Assembly (NCBI GenBank): GCA_024305405.1
Contig: JAKNDB010000088.1
Coordinates: 682,001 to 746,000, forward strand
DNA length: 64,000 nt
Direction of reading: 5' to 3'
DNA from: Dirofilaria immitis
Taxonomy: Eukaryota; Nematoda; Chromadorea; Rhabditida; Onchocercidae
Within the stretch, counting starts at the first letter, position 1. Each line of letters begins with the position of its first letter. The position numbers and the translations under genes were made by a program. Below, one piece after another: positions 50,185-61,667 of this stretch. Below the pieces are notes generated by a model, which saw only the letters and a list, made by a program, of their open reading frames with translations, was not told the DNA's origin and made no database searches.

Positions 50185-53100
50185 TAATACCTTGATTTTT
50201 GATACTATTGAGAAGTGTGTTAATGTTTTATCAAGGAAGAAGTTACCGGCAATCGACAGAAAAAATTATTATAAAAACGTTCATGAAATGGAACTGTAAT
50301 CTGATATAATGTTTGTATTGTAATCTTGTCCTCTGCAAAATTAAACTTTTATTTAAAATAAAATGCATATATTTTATTTTATATCTTTATTATATATATC
50401 ATAATAAAACTCTTGCTCAATTTAATTTATATTGATATATACGATGCAATTTTATATTTATTTTTAAAATTCAATATCATAAGAAGTCATTCGTTTTACA
50501 TAAAAAGAAAGACATGTAATGTATCTGATTTTTTACCTTTTTTTTACGCTTTGCCATGTAATTAATTTATCAATTCAATTAATCTTGTCTTGAACTTTCT
50601 TAACATTATAATCAACTTGATCCATTTTATCTTGTGGTACAGGCTCAACCTACCACTCTGTCCAATAACTCCTCCACTGCATCTTGTGTTATCTATAAGC
50701 CTTTTTAAAATAAAACAGCCTGTTAATTGTATACTGATAGAGAAATTGCGATAATCAGTCCATCTATACGCCACATCTCATTTTATATGCCTTTATTTCT
50801 TTTCGACTCCGTTACAGCACCATTATTTCATTCCTTATGTTTTTACTTTTGCCGCTTAAACATTGTTTTGTTGTTTGACAACGATTTATATATATTCTAT
50901 TTTTGTGCCTAAATTCATTTTATAACACAGAATATAACTCTCAGTTCACACTTCTTAGTTTTTTGAAAGATCGAAGTTGTTAGTTATGTTTTAGTCACTA
51001 AATTGCTACTATCTATATTCTCTTTTGCTTTGCGATTTATTTTAAAATATTTGACGCTAGAAATTACTATATGTGTGATGTGATGTTTTTAACATCTATG
51101 GGTTGGAATTAATTTTTTTGACATTTCCTTCTGGTGCGAAAAAAACTATATCTTTTTAAAAGTAATTTCATAAACTGCATAGTACGGAATGAATGGTGTA
51201 TCGTTTATCTTCTTATTATATATCTTTATCCCTGGACAGACTATTTAAGAATGGAATTTTTATTTTAGTTTTTTTCTTTAAATTTGTTAAAGACAGCTGT
51301 CATTGATCATTTTTATCAAGGAGATCAATTATTTATAGTTATGGATTTTCGAAAACTAGAAATAATTATTGTATATATTAAAATCAATGCTTTAGCAATC
51401 TATCATATTTGCCTCTTGCGTGAAGATTAATGGTTTATTTTGATATGCAAAGAATATTTCGCTTAATATGACCAAGTTTCATCGCTTAAAACTATTCCTG
51501 TTATCGAAACAAAATTTGTCAAAAATGCAAAGATGATATCTTGCGAATCATTTCCTTCACGAATAAGTTTATACAGCAGATAGGTATACACTTCTTTTTC
51601 ATTTTCAAAAATGATACTATTCGATAGCAAAAAGAATTAATTAATACCAAAAGCAATCTTTTATCAGATAATAATTGAAATTAGTTCTACTGACTAAAGG
51701 ATAATTTTCCAAGTCAATGAATAAACACATTTCTTGATAGTTCCTATCGGGAAACCCGAAGCCAATTTTAATCGATATTTTTATTGAATAACTCAAATTA
51801 TTGCTTTCTAATGTATTGATTTATGTATATAATATGCAGTACGTAATGCTTGAGTCCTTATTTTCCTATAGTTCGGAACTCATGCATATGATCATGGACA
51901 AAGGAGGTGACCTTTGTTTTTGTCTACTTATCTTCCTCATATTGTAACTCGTGCAGCATATATGTAGATGTAGAGATGATTGTAGTGACCACCTCAATCA
52001 ATCCGCGATATTCTGCTTTCTTGACTTTTGTATTCATTCCTTCATTTCACTGTATAATATGTTGATCTCATACTAATGATATTGTTCCTTAATCAGTTCT
52101 TTCAAATTGATGCTTTGTCACTATGTAACAAAGGCCCTGATTTGTCCTCAATATTCCGAGGAAAGTAAGGTTTCATTCTACGGTAATATTTTCAAAAAAA
52201 TATTGCTGTGTTCCGCTTACCAATAGCATTCGCAATAGTTCCGATGGAATTTAGTCTATAAAGATAAAATGAATAATAAGGATAAAAATCTTCTTGTCTA
52301 TCATGAAATTAGGCGAGATATATGCAAGCTAATTTCTGTTAATTCAAAACAATATTATATTCAATTGCCTATCACATTATAATAAAATTAGTATCAGTAG
52401 AACAGATGAAGGAAAACAGCATAGATAAAAGATCATTGGTGCTATAATTAACGGGTGATATAATTATTAAATTTGATGCTATAATCCCAGTACTTATCGC
52501 TATTGGAATCTTTAAGCATTTCGTCAGTTTTACGGATAAACAAAAAGTGTTACATTCAATGGAGAGACAAATTTCATGCCATTCATTTAAGTAGAGGTTT
52601 ACTCTTCTTCCACTTCATTCTCCCTCTATCTTTATGGTTTGCAATTTGGAATTCAATGTCATCAATTTCAAAACATTCCATAAATGAGTAATCTGAAAGT
52701 ATAAAATTATTTTCTATTATTACTATTGAAGAATCAAATTCTAACCCGTTCATTCTTCAAGCAATCAGGACATATCATCCTTCAGGTTATATGGCGTTGT
52801 TAATAAAATTGTAAACATCTTAACTATAATAGAGTCGTTTGCCGTTGGAGGATCATTACTTCTAACTACTCCTTCCTTCGTTTTTGTTCATTCTGACCAC
52901 GATGGACTGATTACTCAACGAGTGTCTTTTTCTTCAACTTCGAGTATCATGACATAGATGGCTTCTTATAAAAATATTTATTTGCTATATTTCTACTAAA
53001 TTTGTGTATCATAGCTTGAATAAAATTCGTTGCAATAAAACTTAGATACACTAGAAATCTTTATCCAAGCATCTAATTCCTTAGCATCACGAGATAAATC

Positions 53101-53955
53101 TTTGACAACAGGTCAATCTAAATATACTAAATATTAAGGAGAGGATATACAGATGATGTTGAGATGAATAGGAAGGCGCAGATCATTTCTTATGCACGTA
53201 CTTCCTTCTCTTTGCCATATTCCGAGTGTATCATTGTCAAAGATAAGATGCGAACTCGGCTTGCCGACCTAAGTTCTTGCAGTTATTATGTTTGTTTCCC
53301 GTTATTTTTTTTCTTCTGCATCTCTCAACGCATGATCCATGAAAACTTGAAGTTGTAAGATGGCTATCGTTTTGGAGTTTTTTTTTCGTTCGATGTGGCA
53401 ATTTTTCCTTAGTACCTTCAGTTATCATGAGATTGGCTCTGCTATCATTACCGATAACTATCGTTAAGCAAATATTGAAAATAAATCTCTCGTTTATCTT
53501 TTTATTTCCAGATCTTTTTCTTTAATTTTTTCTCTATCAATTTGCTGTTTTTCTATAGAACTCACCAACTTATTGCAATTCAAATATGAATAAAAATTTG
53601 TTTACTATATTTTGTTTTCCAGCTCGCTAAAAATACCTGTATTGTTTAATCATCTGGCGTTTCAGAAAAGTATAAAGGATTATCTCAGAATGAGTTCATA
53701 GGATTTTTATTTTTAACATTTATTTCATCTTTCCAGCTTTACTTCGGCTGTTTAACTTTCTTAATTTAAGCTACATTTCTAACGAATCGTTAAATTTCTT
53801 AAACAGTGCTTATGTTCTTTATGTATACATTAAAGTTTCTTCATATTAAGTCTAAGCTTAAGTTCTGCTTGTAATAATTAGAACTTAAGAAGCATAAACT
53901 TCATTATGTACCAGTTTAGCAATTTCGTCAGCGATCAAATTGCGATATACATATA
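50185..53955. other. Gene-poor duplicated and decayed sequence
   Basis: No certain gene. Part around 50760-51130 resembles 45240-45560 and 42050-42200. Short open frames at 50562-50774, 52503-52691 and 53164-53428 lack splice context or similarity. Segments with higher GC at 51840-52060, 52740-52960 and 53160-53440 may be decayed retroelement (gag/RT) sequence on minus, but I cannot identify a domain. Confidence 0.4.
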
Positions 53956-53960
53956 TTGAG

Positions 53961-54800
53961 ATGCCAAAAGAGGAAAGGCAATTTTTTTGCCGCAGCAGAA
54001 AGTTGTTCCTCCATCAGTAAGAGGAATAGTTGTGTGATGAACATTTCAGTTTAGTTACACGTTTAATAGCGGAACAAATTCGTTATCATGATGAACAACG
54101 ACAGCATGAAATGAACTCATCTGTTCCGACTGTCGTTAGTTTCAGGTAAATTAAGATTTTTGCCTCATTTTATCCATTTTGTAGGGTAATTCCTTAATTA
54201 TAAGTTTTTCTGAAAAGTAAATATGGTTTCCGTAGTACTCCAAAAAATACTTGAGCGTATTTTCAGTTGTTTGGATCTGTATCATTTAAGTATTATTTTT
54301 TTTTGAAGATTTCAATGAACAACTAATTAACAATATCAGTTTTTATTCAGGATTCCTGCTATCATGATTGATATATTGCTTGGCATTGAGGATGAACAAG
54401 CTCTTCTGATAGCTTACGAAACTGAGACTGAATTAACATTACATTTCCAGAGCTGTACATTTACAATTAGTATATATAATAATGATATTCGTAGAGCTGT
54501 ACGGAGTACTGAAGGAATAATTAATGATAAATACTGACAATTCGAATTCTTCAGCTTTTATTGCTGATCTGAATGTGGTAAGATGCATTTGAATTCATTT
54601 AGATAGTAACAGATTTAAAAACCATTTTATATAACGATTTTTTTTAGATTAAATTCATGAAATTTATTCAAGTAAATTACAGGAAATGGTATTGAATATA
54701 TTCTATGTAATGGATCCATTCATGAAGCGAGGTATAGTCTGGAATAGAAGTTATGCATCGAGGTTAAGAAAACCAAATTATCAAGGGCTAAATTTATTTG
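53961..54800 (+). pseudogene. Copy C of the unrecognised multicopy family
   Basis: An open exon reads LVTRLIAEQIRYHDEQRQHE then MNSSVPTVVSFR up to a GTAAAT donor at about 54146. After TTATTCAG the second exon reads RIPAIMIDILLGIEDEQALL then IAYETETELTLH without the insertion found in B and D. Then small deletions change the reading (HFQSC...), with a stop after GIINDKY. The C-terminal exon region (54690-54790) is frame-broken. An ATG at 53961 could begin an upstream exon, but the implied 33-base intron is too short to trust. It is the least rearranged 5' half of the family. Confidence 0.5.
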
Positions 54801-55289
54801 CTTGTTTAAGATTTTATGTGAATTGTGTATAAAAACTAGTTGTACAATATTTTTAAAAATTTATTAATCCTTACACATTTAATTAATTATTGGTAAAGTT
54901 GTTTTGTTCGAATGCTCGAGTTAACAATTGATTTTTGTTTAGATAAAACTAATTTTGTTTGAATTTTCTTTTACCAAATCATATCTTAAAATTTAAGCTG
55001 AATAAAAAAAAATTCCGCCATGAAAAATTTCTGTTTCCACATTTTATTTTCCCATTTTTTTTATAGTATGATTTCACAAATGAAATCTATTTATTTTTGA
55101 AGTGATTCATTTAAACAATTTACGAATACATGAAATTCTCATGAAAGGTCTACCTTGTGATGTTAAGAGGTTGGAAACTTAAATGGAGATTTGCCATGTA
55201 TCGAAGTTTTATTATGACGGGTCTTATTTGATCTTAACTACAATATACAAAATATTTGAGGATTTAATTGTTGGGAAGCTATCTAAGGC

Positions 55290-56330
55290 TTACTGGTATT
55301 GGAGTTGTAGGGTTCATCTCTGTCTTTATTATAAGCTGAAAAAAAGGCATTAGGAGAGATAAGAGATAAAGTCAATTGTGCGGATGATAACGTAGTCATC
55401 AAAATTGATGTTGAAGGTCGGGTATTGATGATATCTTCGATTTCTACGATTAAATTTATCAATCATTTTTTTCATTCGTAATAACTTCCTCCAATAACTC
55501 TTCTAATTGCTTTTTTTGTTAATGCTATCAATCTTTCATAAACTCCTCCATCTGAATAGGCTCGTGGAAGTATAATTCCTTTTTCAGTCACTTGGTTTGG
55601 TGTTTTGTTCCACGATGGCTTTGAATGACAATTAAAACTGACTGGCATTATCGCTTAGTACTGGTTCTGCGTCGAGCAACAAATTTTCTTATAAATTTTT
55701 TTTTCTGCGGATAAATATTTTACTAGTTCCAAGGTATTGCACTTGTCGTGGAATATGCAAATAATGTTACCCATCTTTTAGTTATCCCATTATTGCTTCT
55801 GACTGAAAGAGAGCCTGAATAGTCCAATTCAACTTAAGCGAAAATTCTGGAGCGTTTCACCATAGATTCCGAGAGGCATGACCGATAATTTGAAAAATTT
55901 GAAAATAGAAGTATATCGTTTACAAGTCACTCATTTGTTTATGATTCTTTTATTTCTTCTCTGCCTTTGAGTAATCAAAACTTACGTCTTTCTTATCTCG
56001 GATAGAATGTCCATGATTCCATCATAATATAATTTCTCATGTTTTTGTTATATGAGAAGTTCGGTTATTGGATTATGCCTTAGAAGATAAATAGGGTATT
56101 TGCTAGCATTTCTGAATTTCTGCATTTTCCAATCGGTCCATTGACCTCCATAAATTTTCATGAGTTTTAGATCGTTTATTAATTTCTTCTTCAGTTAATC
56201 CATCCGATTATACTTGTCCAATTATATTAATGTCTATTCTGTCAGCTTATAGTCATCGCTTATAATCGACTGGTATCCCCGCTATTTTTTCCTTTGTTGT
56301 TAAGTTAAAAGCATATTAGTTTACTTTACA
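55290..56330 (-). mobile_element. Decayed BEL/Pao pol fragment with integrase core
   Basis: On minus, with many frame jumps and stops, the order is that of BEL/Pao pol. A pre-integrase segment reads LTEEEINKRSKTHENLWRS and MDRLENAEIQ (about 56220-56080), followed by the zinc-binding region. The integrase core follows, with NNGITKRWVTLFAYSTTSAI and HLELVKYLSAE, then RRFVARR and SDNAS. A later part reads GGVYERLIALTKK and a block resembling NTRP-TSINFDDYVIIR. The DDE-type residues are partly recognisable. No LTRs are seen. Clearly inactive. Confidence 0.7.
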
Positions 56331-56340
56331 AATTGCTTCA

Positions 56341-56712
56341 TCAAGAAAAGCTGAAAGCCGAAAATAGTCCTGATCTGATACTGTCCATACAGATCAGCAA
56401 ACGCAGTGATCTAAAACTCATGACCTCTTCAAAAGAAATTATTATTTTTTGCCGCATTAAAATAAAATGAATTTTAGTGGAGTCAGTAGACTGACTCAGA
56501 AATCTATGATTATGCTTCGCTCCTTGATATGAGAGTTCATATAAATTGTTCATTTCTAAAATATCTTTTGAATATAAATTAACTAAACGACAAAATCCTG
56601 GCGCTTGCCTGATTTTATTTGTTATTTCTTTATTAACTATGTTATTGTTTATTGCGTTGAAACAACTATAATAGGAAAATCCATGGGATGACTCGAGTTC
56701 ATGACGTTCCAA
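56341..56712 (-). other. Open frame of 123 codons, unidentified
   Basis: This is one of the longest uninterrupted non-repeat frames in the right half. It starts MERHELESSHGFSYYSCFNA and ends in SGLFSAFSFS. It abuts the BEL/Pao fragment on the same strand, so it may be retroelement sequence preserved by chance (region before integrase), though no domain is recognisable. No splice sites suggest a cellular gene. Confidence 0.25.
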
Positions 56713-57438
56713 ACAGTATCATCGAAGCTTAAACTGGAGATTTCCATTTCAAACGTATGATGTTTCGATTCACTTATAAAATAAATTTCGAAAACCGAGA
56801 AAGCTTTTCATCCATCTTTATCCAAATAAAGTTTTGTAAGTGTTCATTTTGATTGTCGGCTTTGATTGATATGACTGTTTCTCCAAGTATGGAAAATTTT
56901 ATTGCTTGCATAATTGTGAATCAAAGCGCTTAAACAAGAAATTATAGTCATGAATATAATTCAAGTATATTACTGAGAAATATAAAAATTTCTAGCTAAC
57001 GTATGGAATGATAATACAATAAAGATATGATGGAAAATCGAATCGAATTGAATTGAATTCTTCAGTGAATTTAGTATTACTGGTTGAAATTTAATTTGTG
57101 AAGAAAGATTCAGAAAGCAGCAATTCGAGTATAATAATATATAGCAGTTCTATATCAACATGTATAATCCAATCAAGCTAAACACATCACCTTAATAATG
57201 CTCAACAAGTGATTATAAATTAAATTGTTCAGATTGCTGAAATGGTGCTCAAAAGTTGCAAAAATTGCTCATGTGTTTTGCCTTGATTTGTTTAATAATT
57301 ATGCATGTTGATACAGAACGAAAACAAATATGGGCTGTTTGAATAAAGATTACCGGTACACACTAGTCATTTCAACTTCTCCATCTTTAGCACTAAAGCG
57401 AATTATTGTTTAATTAATACTATAATTGATTCAGGGTG

Positions 57439-58587
57439 CTATCCGAGCATTTTATCTCGATAACATGGATTACTTGACGAAGGGTTGCTGATATAAAAAA
57501 AAATAATAGATCAAGGGAGAACAATGAGTTGTTGATGAATTGACGAATAGATTTTAGATCACAGGCTTGCTAAACATTACGAAGTAGGTCATGGGTTCTA
57601 GTAAGGAGCAAGATTTTAGTCGTAGTGTGTCGCCAGTTTATAGAATGGATAGATAATATCAATTTATTCTTTCACTTCAAATATCTTTTAATAGGCTATT
57701 TGTGGACAAAAAATATTGAAGGAAAAGCGGAAAAACAAAGCAGTTAAAAAAAAGTACAATTTACAACTAAAGACTGAATAAAAACAAATTAATATTTTTT
57801 TCATGAAGAAGCGAGAAATAAAATTCAAAATTCATATACATACTTATTACTCTCCTATAAAATAAAGAGAATAAATGTAAGACAAAGTGCATAAATTACC
57901 GGCCTGGATTGTAGATTTTTTTCAAATGTGTAATACGCCAAGCATTTGGATCTTCGTATTTGATATTTAAAGGATTAATTTTTTGATACGTTTTAAATGA
58001 TGATAATTTCGTATCATCACCAATTCTGAAGGAAGATGGCGCAAATTCTTCTAATCATTAATTACAAAAAAATAATTACAGTGATAAAGAGAAATTATTG
58101 ATTATTTGAATTTATAAGAATGCAATATGAAAATTTCGTTTAGTTGCATGTACTACTGATCATTTCAGATTTACTCTATGAGAAAAGACGCTTTTGCATT
58201 TCGCTTTGTTTCATTTTGAAAGAAGTTCTGAAAATCTCAATTTCATAACTTATTGTGTTTAGCTTATGTCAGTCCATGATATTAAGCAATTGTTTCTGGA
58301 TACCATGCGAAAAGAATACTTTGAATAAAAATTAATTTGGAAATTTCGCAAAAAATGTAAAAAAATTTATGCAAATTGTAATATATGAAATTTACGTAAT
58401 AATAACGAATTTAACGCAGAGCTGAGCTCATTTTAGAGTTCGATTTTCAATGTTTTCATTGTGTCATGAATTAAAAAATGATGATTCCAAAGACTAAAAT
58501 TAGGAAACGCTTACCTGTTTCCCAGTGATCATAAGGCGTAGTATTTCGGGAAAGACAAAGATGAGAATTAGATATTGTAACATTCAT
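57439..58587 (-). CDS. 90-residue protein of unknown function (left copy)
   Basis: Three minus exons join perfectly: 58587-58515 (ATG, 24 codons plus 1), 58050-57900 and 57487-57439 (TAG). Borders are GTAAGC, GATTAG, GTAATT and ATATCAG. The product starts [20 protein letters not shown], continues [19 protein letters not shown] and [20 protein letters not shown], and ends [19 protein letters not shown]. There is no signal peptide or membrane segment; it looks like a small soluble, Trp/Tyr-containing protein. I recognise no family. Exons 1 and 2 lie in the left arm of a large inverted repeat; exon 3 lies outside the visible arm. The right-arm copy has one A fewer in exon 2 (6 versus 7), which would derail the frame, so this copy reads as the correct one. 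Confidence 0.7.
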
Positions 58588-60047
58588 TTATATTTATCAT
58601 TGATGAATCATTTAGGAAATATTCCAAAATACAAATCTTTAATTATCTGAACATATTTATGCTAAAATTATTTCTGTTTTTTTCAACAATCCCACTTATC
58701 AAAGTCCTTCTTTTTTTAGCGACTATAAATCCAAAAGTTTCATTCATTTTATATCAAAGACAAATAGGAACTTGTGGTAATTAAGCAAACACATGTCGGA
58801 AATCGTCGGTTGTCTCTCTAGGAAAAGAAGCAATAGTACTGTTTGAAGAAATTGAAAAAAAAAAAAAAAAAAAAACGATATTAAATATATATTAGCTATT
58901 CAACCATTTCGAAAATATATATATCAGCATATCATTTCGATATTTTATATAAAAACTTTGTCGGATTAATCGCCGTTATAAGTTATTTCCAACTTATGAT
59001 AGGATTTCAAACTTCGGTAATTGAAACTTTATTACATAAATTCCTTCCTTTCCTTATGAATTATGCAAAGTTTCTCATATCTGACAGCAAATCAATCTCA
59101 TAGAATGGTGAGAATGCTGCTTCTGAGAAAATAATTCACATGTAATTTCCTCTTGGATAAAATACTAATTCTGTGGTTTCTCATGTAATTTACGTAATAT
59201 TGTAGGCCCAATCCATATATGTATATGTACTCTTAAAATTCGTTTGAAGGATTTCTTTTTATTTTAAAGAAATTCGTCTTTTTAGATTCAACGCTACACA
59301 CATCTCCTTCGATTCATATTACATTGGTCACCTTCAACTCAAATTATATTCGTCTTCCTTGCCAGGAATTATTATTGACTCTATTGACTCTTACTGAATG
59401 AAATTACTTGACCAAGTCTAATTTTTTTATTCGCTATTTCATACTACTAAATACCGCTCTATTGTTTGTTCGATAATCCAATGACTGAATAAATATTTTT
59501 ATTCCGATTCTTCACGACAATTAACAATATGGCAAACTTTTCCTACAATCAGTGAGACAATTTTAATCACGATGTTGTAACTCAAAGGAAAGAAGAAACC
59601 AACGATGCTCGATATACCCCCGATTGACCTTGTTGAAGCACATCTTTTAAAATGGCTTTAGCGCTAAAAACCCTCTTCCTCCGCGTAGAAGGATCCTGGC
59701 ACAGTTCTCCGAATACAAGAAATAGCGTCTTTGTTAGCGCCTGAGAAATGAAACTCCTTTTAGGGCTCTGAGATAATTTTAACCTACATTTTACATTGTA
59801 GGGTAAATCCCTGCGTGCAACATATGTCCAGCAATATGAAATGAAATTCAGAACAAAGGAATTACAAAATTATTAAGTTCTTAGATTTCAGCGACGGATG
59901 CAAAACTGTGTTTGCAATCAAAACATTATTAAATTTCTATAATTATATAACAGTTATAATTACTTAATTTCTGATTATATTGATATACTACTTCATGCAA
60001 GAGTGATAACATCAATGCATATAGTTCCTTCGTTGATAGTTATGTAA
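57712..60047. repeat. Left arm of a large inverted repeat
   Basis: The reverse complement of this segment matches 61668-64000 almost base for base over at least 2.33 kb, and the match is still running at the right edge of the window. The inner limit is sharp: the match ends at TTGATAGTTATGTAA (60047). Sampled differences are homopolymer lengths (C5 here at 59617-59621 versus G4 at 62094-62097; T7 versus A6 in the gene's exon 2; the long poly-A near 58856-58875). Confidence 0.93.
58588..60045. other. Non-coding part of the inverted repeat arm
   Basis: Upstream (5') region of the left copy of the 90-residue gene. It contains a poly-A tract at about 58856-58875 and a GC-richer block at about 59570-59770 (CCTCTTCCTCCGCG). 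No open frame of note is found. Promoter and 5' UTR exons of the gene could be here; the mirror copy is at 61668-63127. Confidence 0.5.
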
Positions 60048-61667
60048 AACATTGCAATAAAAATTGCAGCACTGTGTTGTAAATACTATGTATACGATTG
60101 TTAAAGCATATTCTACAGTTGGATGATTCCACAGATATTTGGGACAAATGAAATAAATACGGTATTTTTAATTGCTTAGAGCTAATAATGATAGTGAAAA
60201 GTGGTAATTTTAGTAATTGTTTGCATATATATATATTTTTTCAAATATTTTTATAAAATACTACCCATATTTACTTAATATTGTATTTATTATAGTATTA
60301 TATTTAGATTATTATTGTATTTGTCAATTCTTATGTCGCAAAAATCAAAATAATTCACAAAATTTAAAATATTCCTACAACCTAGGTACCCCTGTTTTTG
60401 AATGCATATTATACAAATCCTTTGTATTGATTAATATCAATATAGCATGCGTGGTAAGATACCTCCAGCACTCCTACCATGGTCATCCAGAGGTTCAACG
60501 TATGATAATATCTCGTTCTATTCCAACTGTCATCAGTTTCAGGTGAATGAAGATTTTAACCTCATTTTTTCAATTTTGTAGAATGATTCCTTAATCATAA
60601 GATTTCCTTAAAATAAATATGATTTTCTTACTACTCCAAAAACTGGTTGAGCATGTTTTTAGTTGTTCGGATCTGTATCATTTAAGCACTAAATTTCTTC
60701 ACGATATCAATGGACATTATATTTATTATATCCATTCAAAGTTTTTTTAACTTATTAATATTATCAGTTTTTATTCAGGATCTCTGATATGAGGATTGAT
60801 ACATTACTTGGCGTTGAGAATCAACAAAATTTCTGATAGCTTACGAAACTGAAAGATATATTTGAATTCATTCAGACGATAAGAAATTTTAAAGCCTTTG
60901 ATGGATTTTTTTAGACTAAATTCATGGAAATTATTCAGGTAAATTATAGAACCAATACTGAGACTGAATTAACATTGCACGCTGTTTCCAAAGTTGTACA
61001 TTTACAATTAATGGATATGATAAATGATATTCGTAAAGCTGTGCGGATTATTGAAAGAATAATAAATACTGCAATTCGAATTCTTCAGCTTATGCTTTAC
61101 TGCTGATCCGAATGTGATAAGTTGCATTTGAATTCATTCAGATGATAACGAATTTTAAAGCCTGTGGCGGATTTTTTTAGATAAATTCATGAAAATTATT
61201 CAAGTAAATAAATTTTACAGAACAAAGTGGTATCGACTGTATACAGTGCGATGGATCCATTCATGAAGCAAGATATAAGCCTGGAAGAGAAGTTATACAT
61301 CGAGGTTAAGAAGATCAAATGTATCAAGGACTAGATTTATTTCCTTACTTAAGATTTTATGGTATTGTATATAAAATATTAGTTGTACAATACTTTTAAA
61401 ACTTTATTAATCATCACACTTTATAATTTAATGTTTTGTACGTTTAATTATTCGTAAAATTATTTTATTTGAATGCTCAAGCTAACAGTCGATTTTTGCT
61501 TCGATAAAGCTAATTCTGTTTGAATTTGCGTTTCTTCTTATTAAATCATATAGAATTTGAATGTATTTCTTCTTTCGTTAAACTTTCCGATTTTGTATGT
61601 CTGTTTAATGCATACATTCTACAGTTTGTAATCGTCGCTTGTCAGTCGATTGTTTTGAGTTAAAATC
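60048..61667. other. Spacer of the large inverted repeat
   Basis: About 1.62 kb of unique-orientation sequence between the arms. It holds copy D of the multicopy family, followed at about 61560-61667 by a short minus-strand piece of the BEL/Pao-associated sequence also found at 48420-48530, cut off exactly where the right arm starts. The first 400 bases (60048-60450) contain nothing I recognise. Confidence 0.7.
60470..61334 (+). pseudogene. Copy D of the unrecognised multicopy family
   Basis: On plus, SYHGHPEVQRMIISRSIPTV then ISFR ends at a GTGAAT donor (60542). After TTATTCAG at 60778, RISDMRIDTLLGVENQQNF hits a stop. The next open block (60961-61106) reads TETELTLHAVSKVVHLQLMD and IRKAVRIIERIINTAIRIL. 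The last exon (61221-61334) is intact: NKVVSTVYSAMDPFMKQDI then SLEEKLYIEVKKIKCIKD and TAG. It lies in the spacer of the inverted repeat. It resembles copy B closely, including an internal duplication of about 120 bases. It may be a working gene if the stop reflects one missing T in AAATTTC, but I list it as probable pseudogene. Confidence 0.5.

Noticed and set aside
54017..54049. A 33-base intron joining an ATG exon at 53961 to the family exon
   Set aside because: Phase fits, but it is shorter than credible nematode introns; left as a possibility only.
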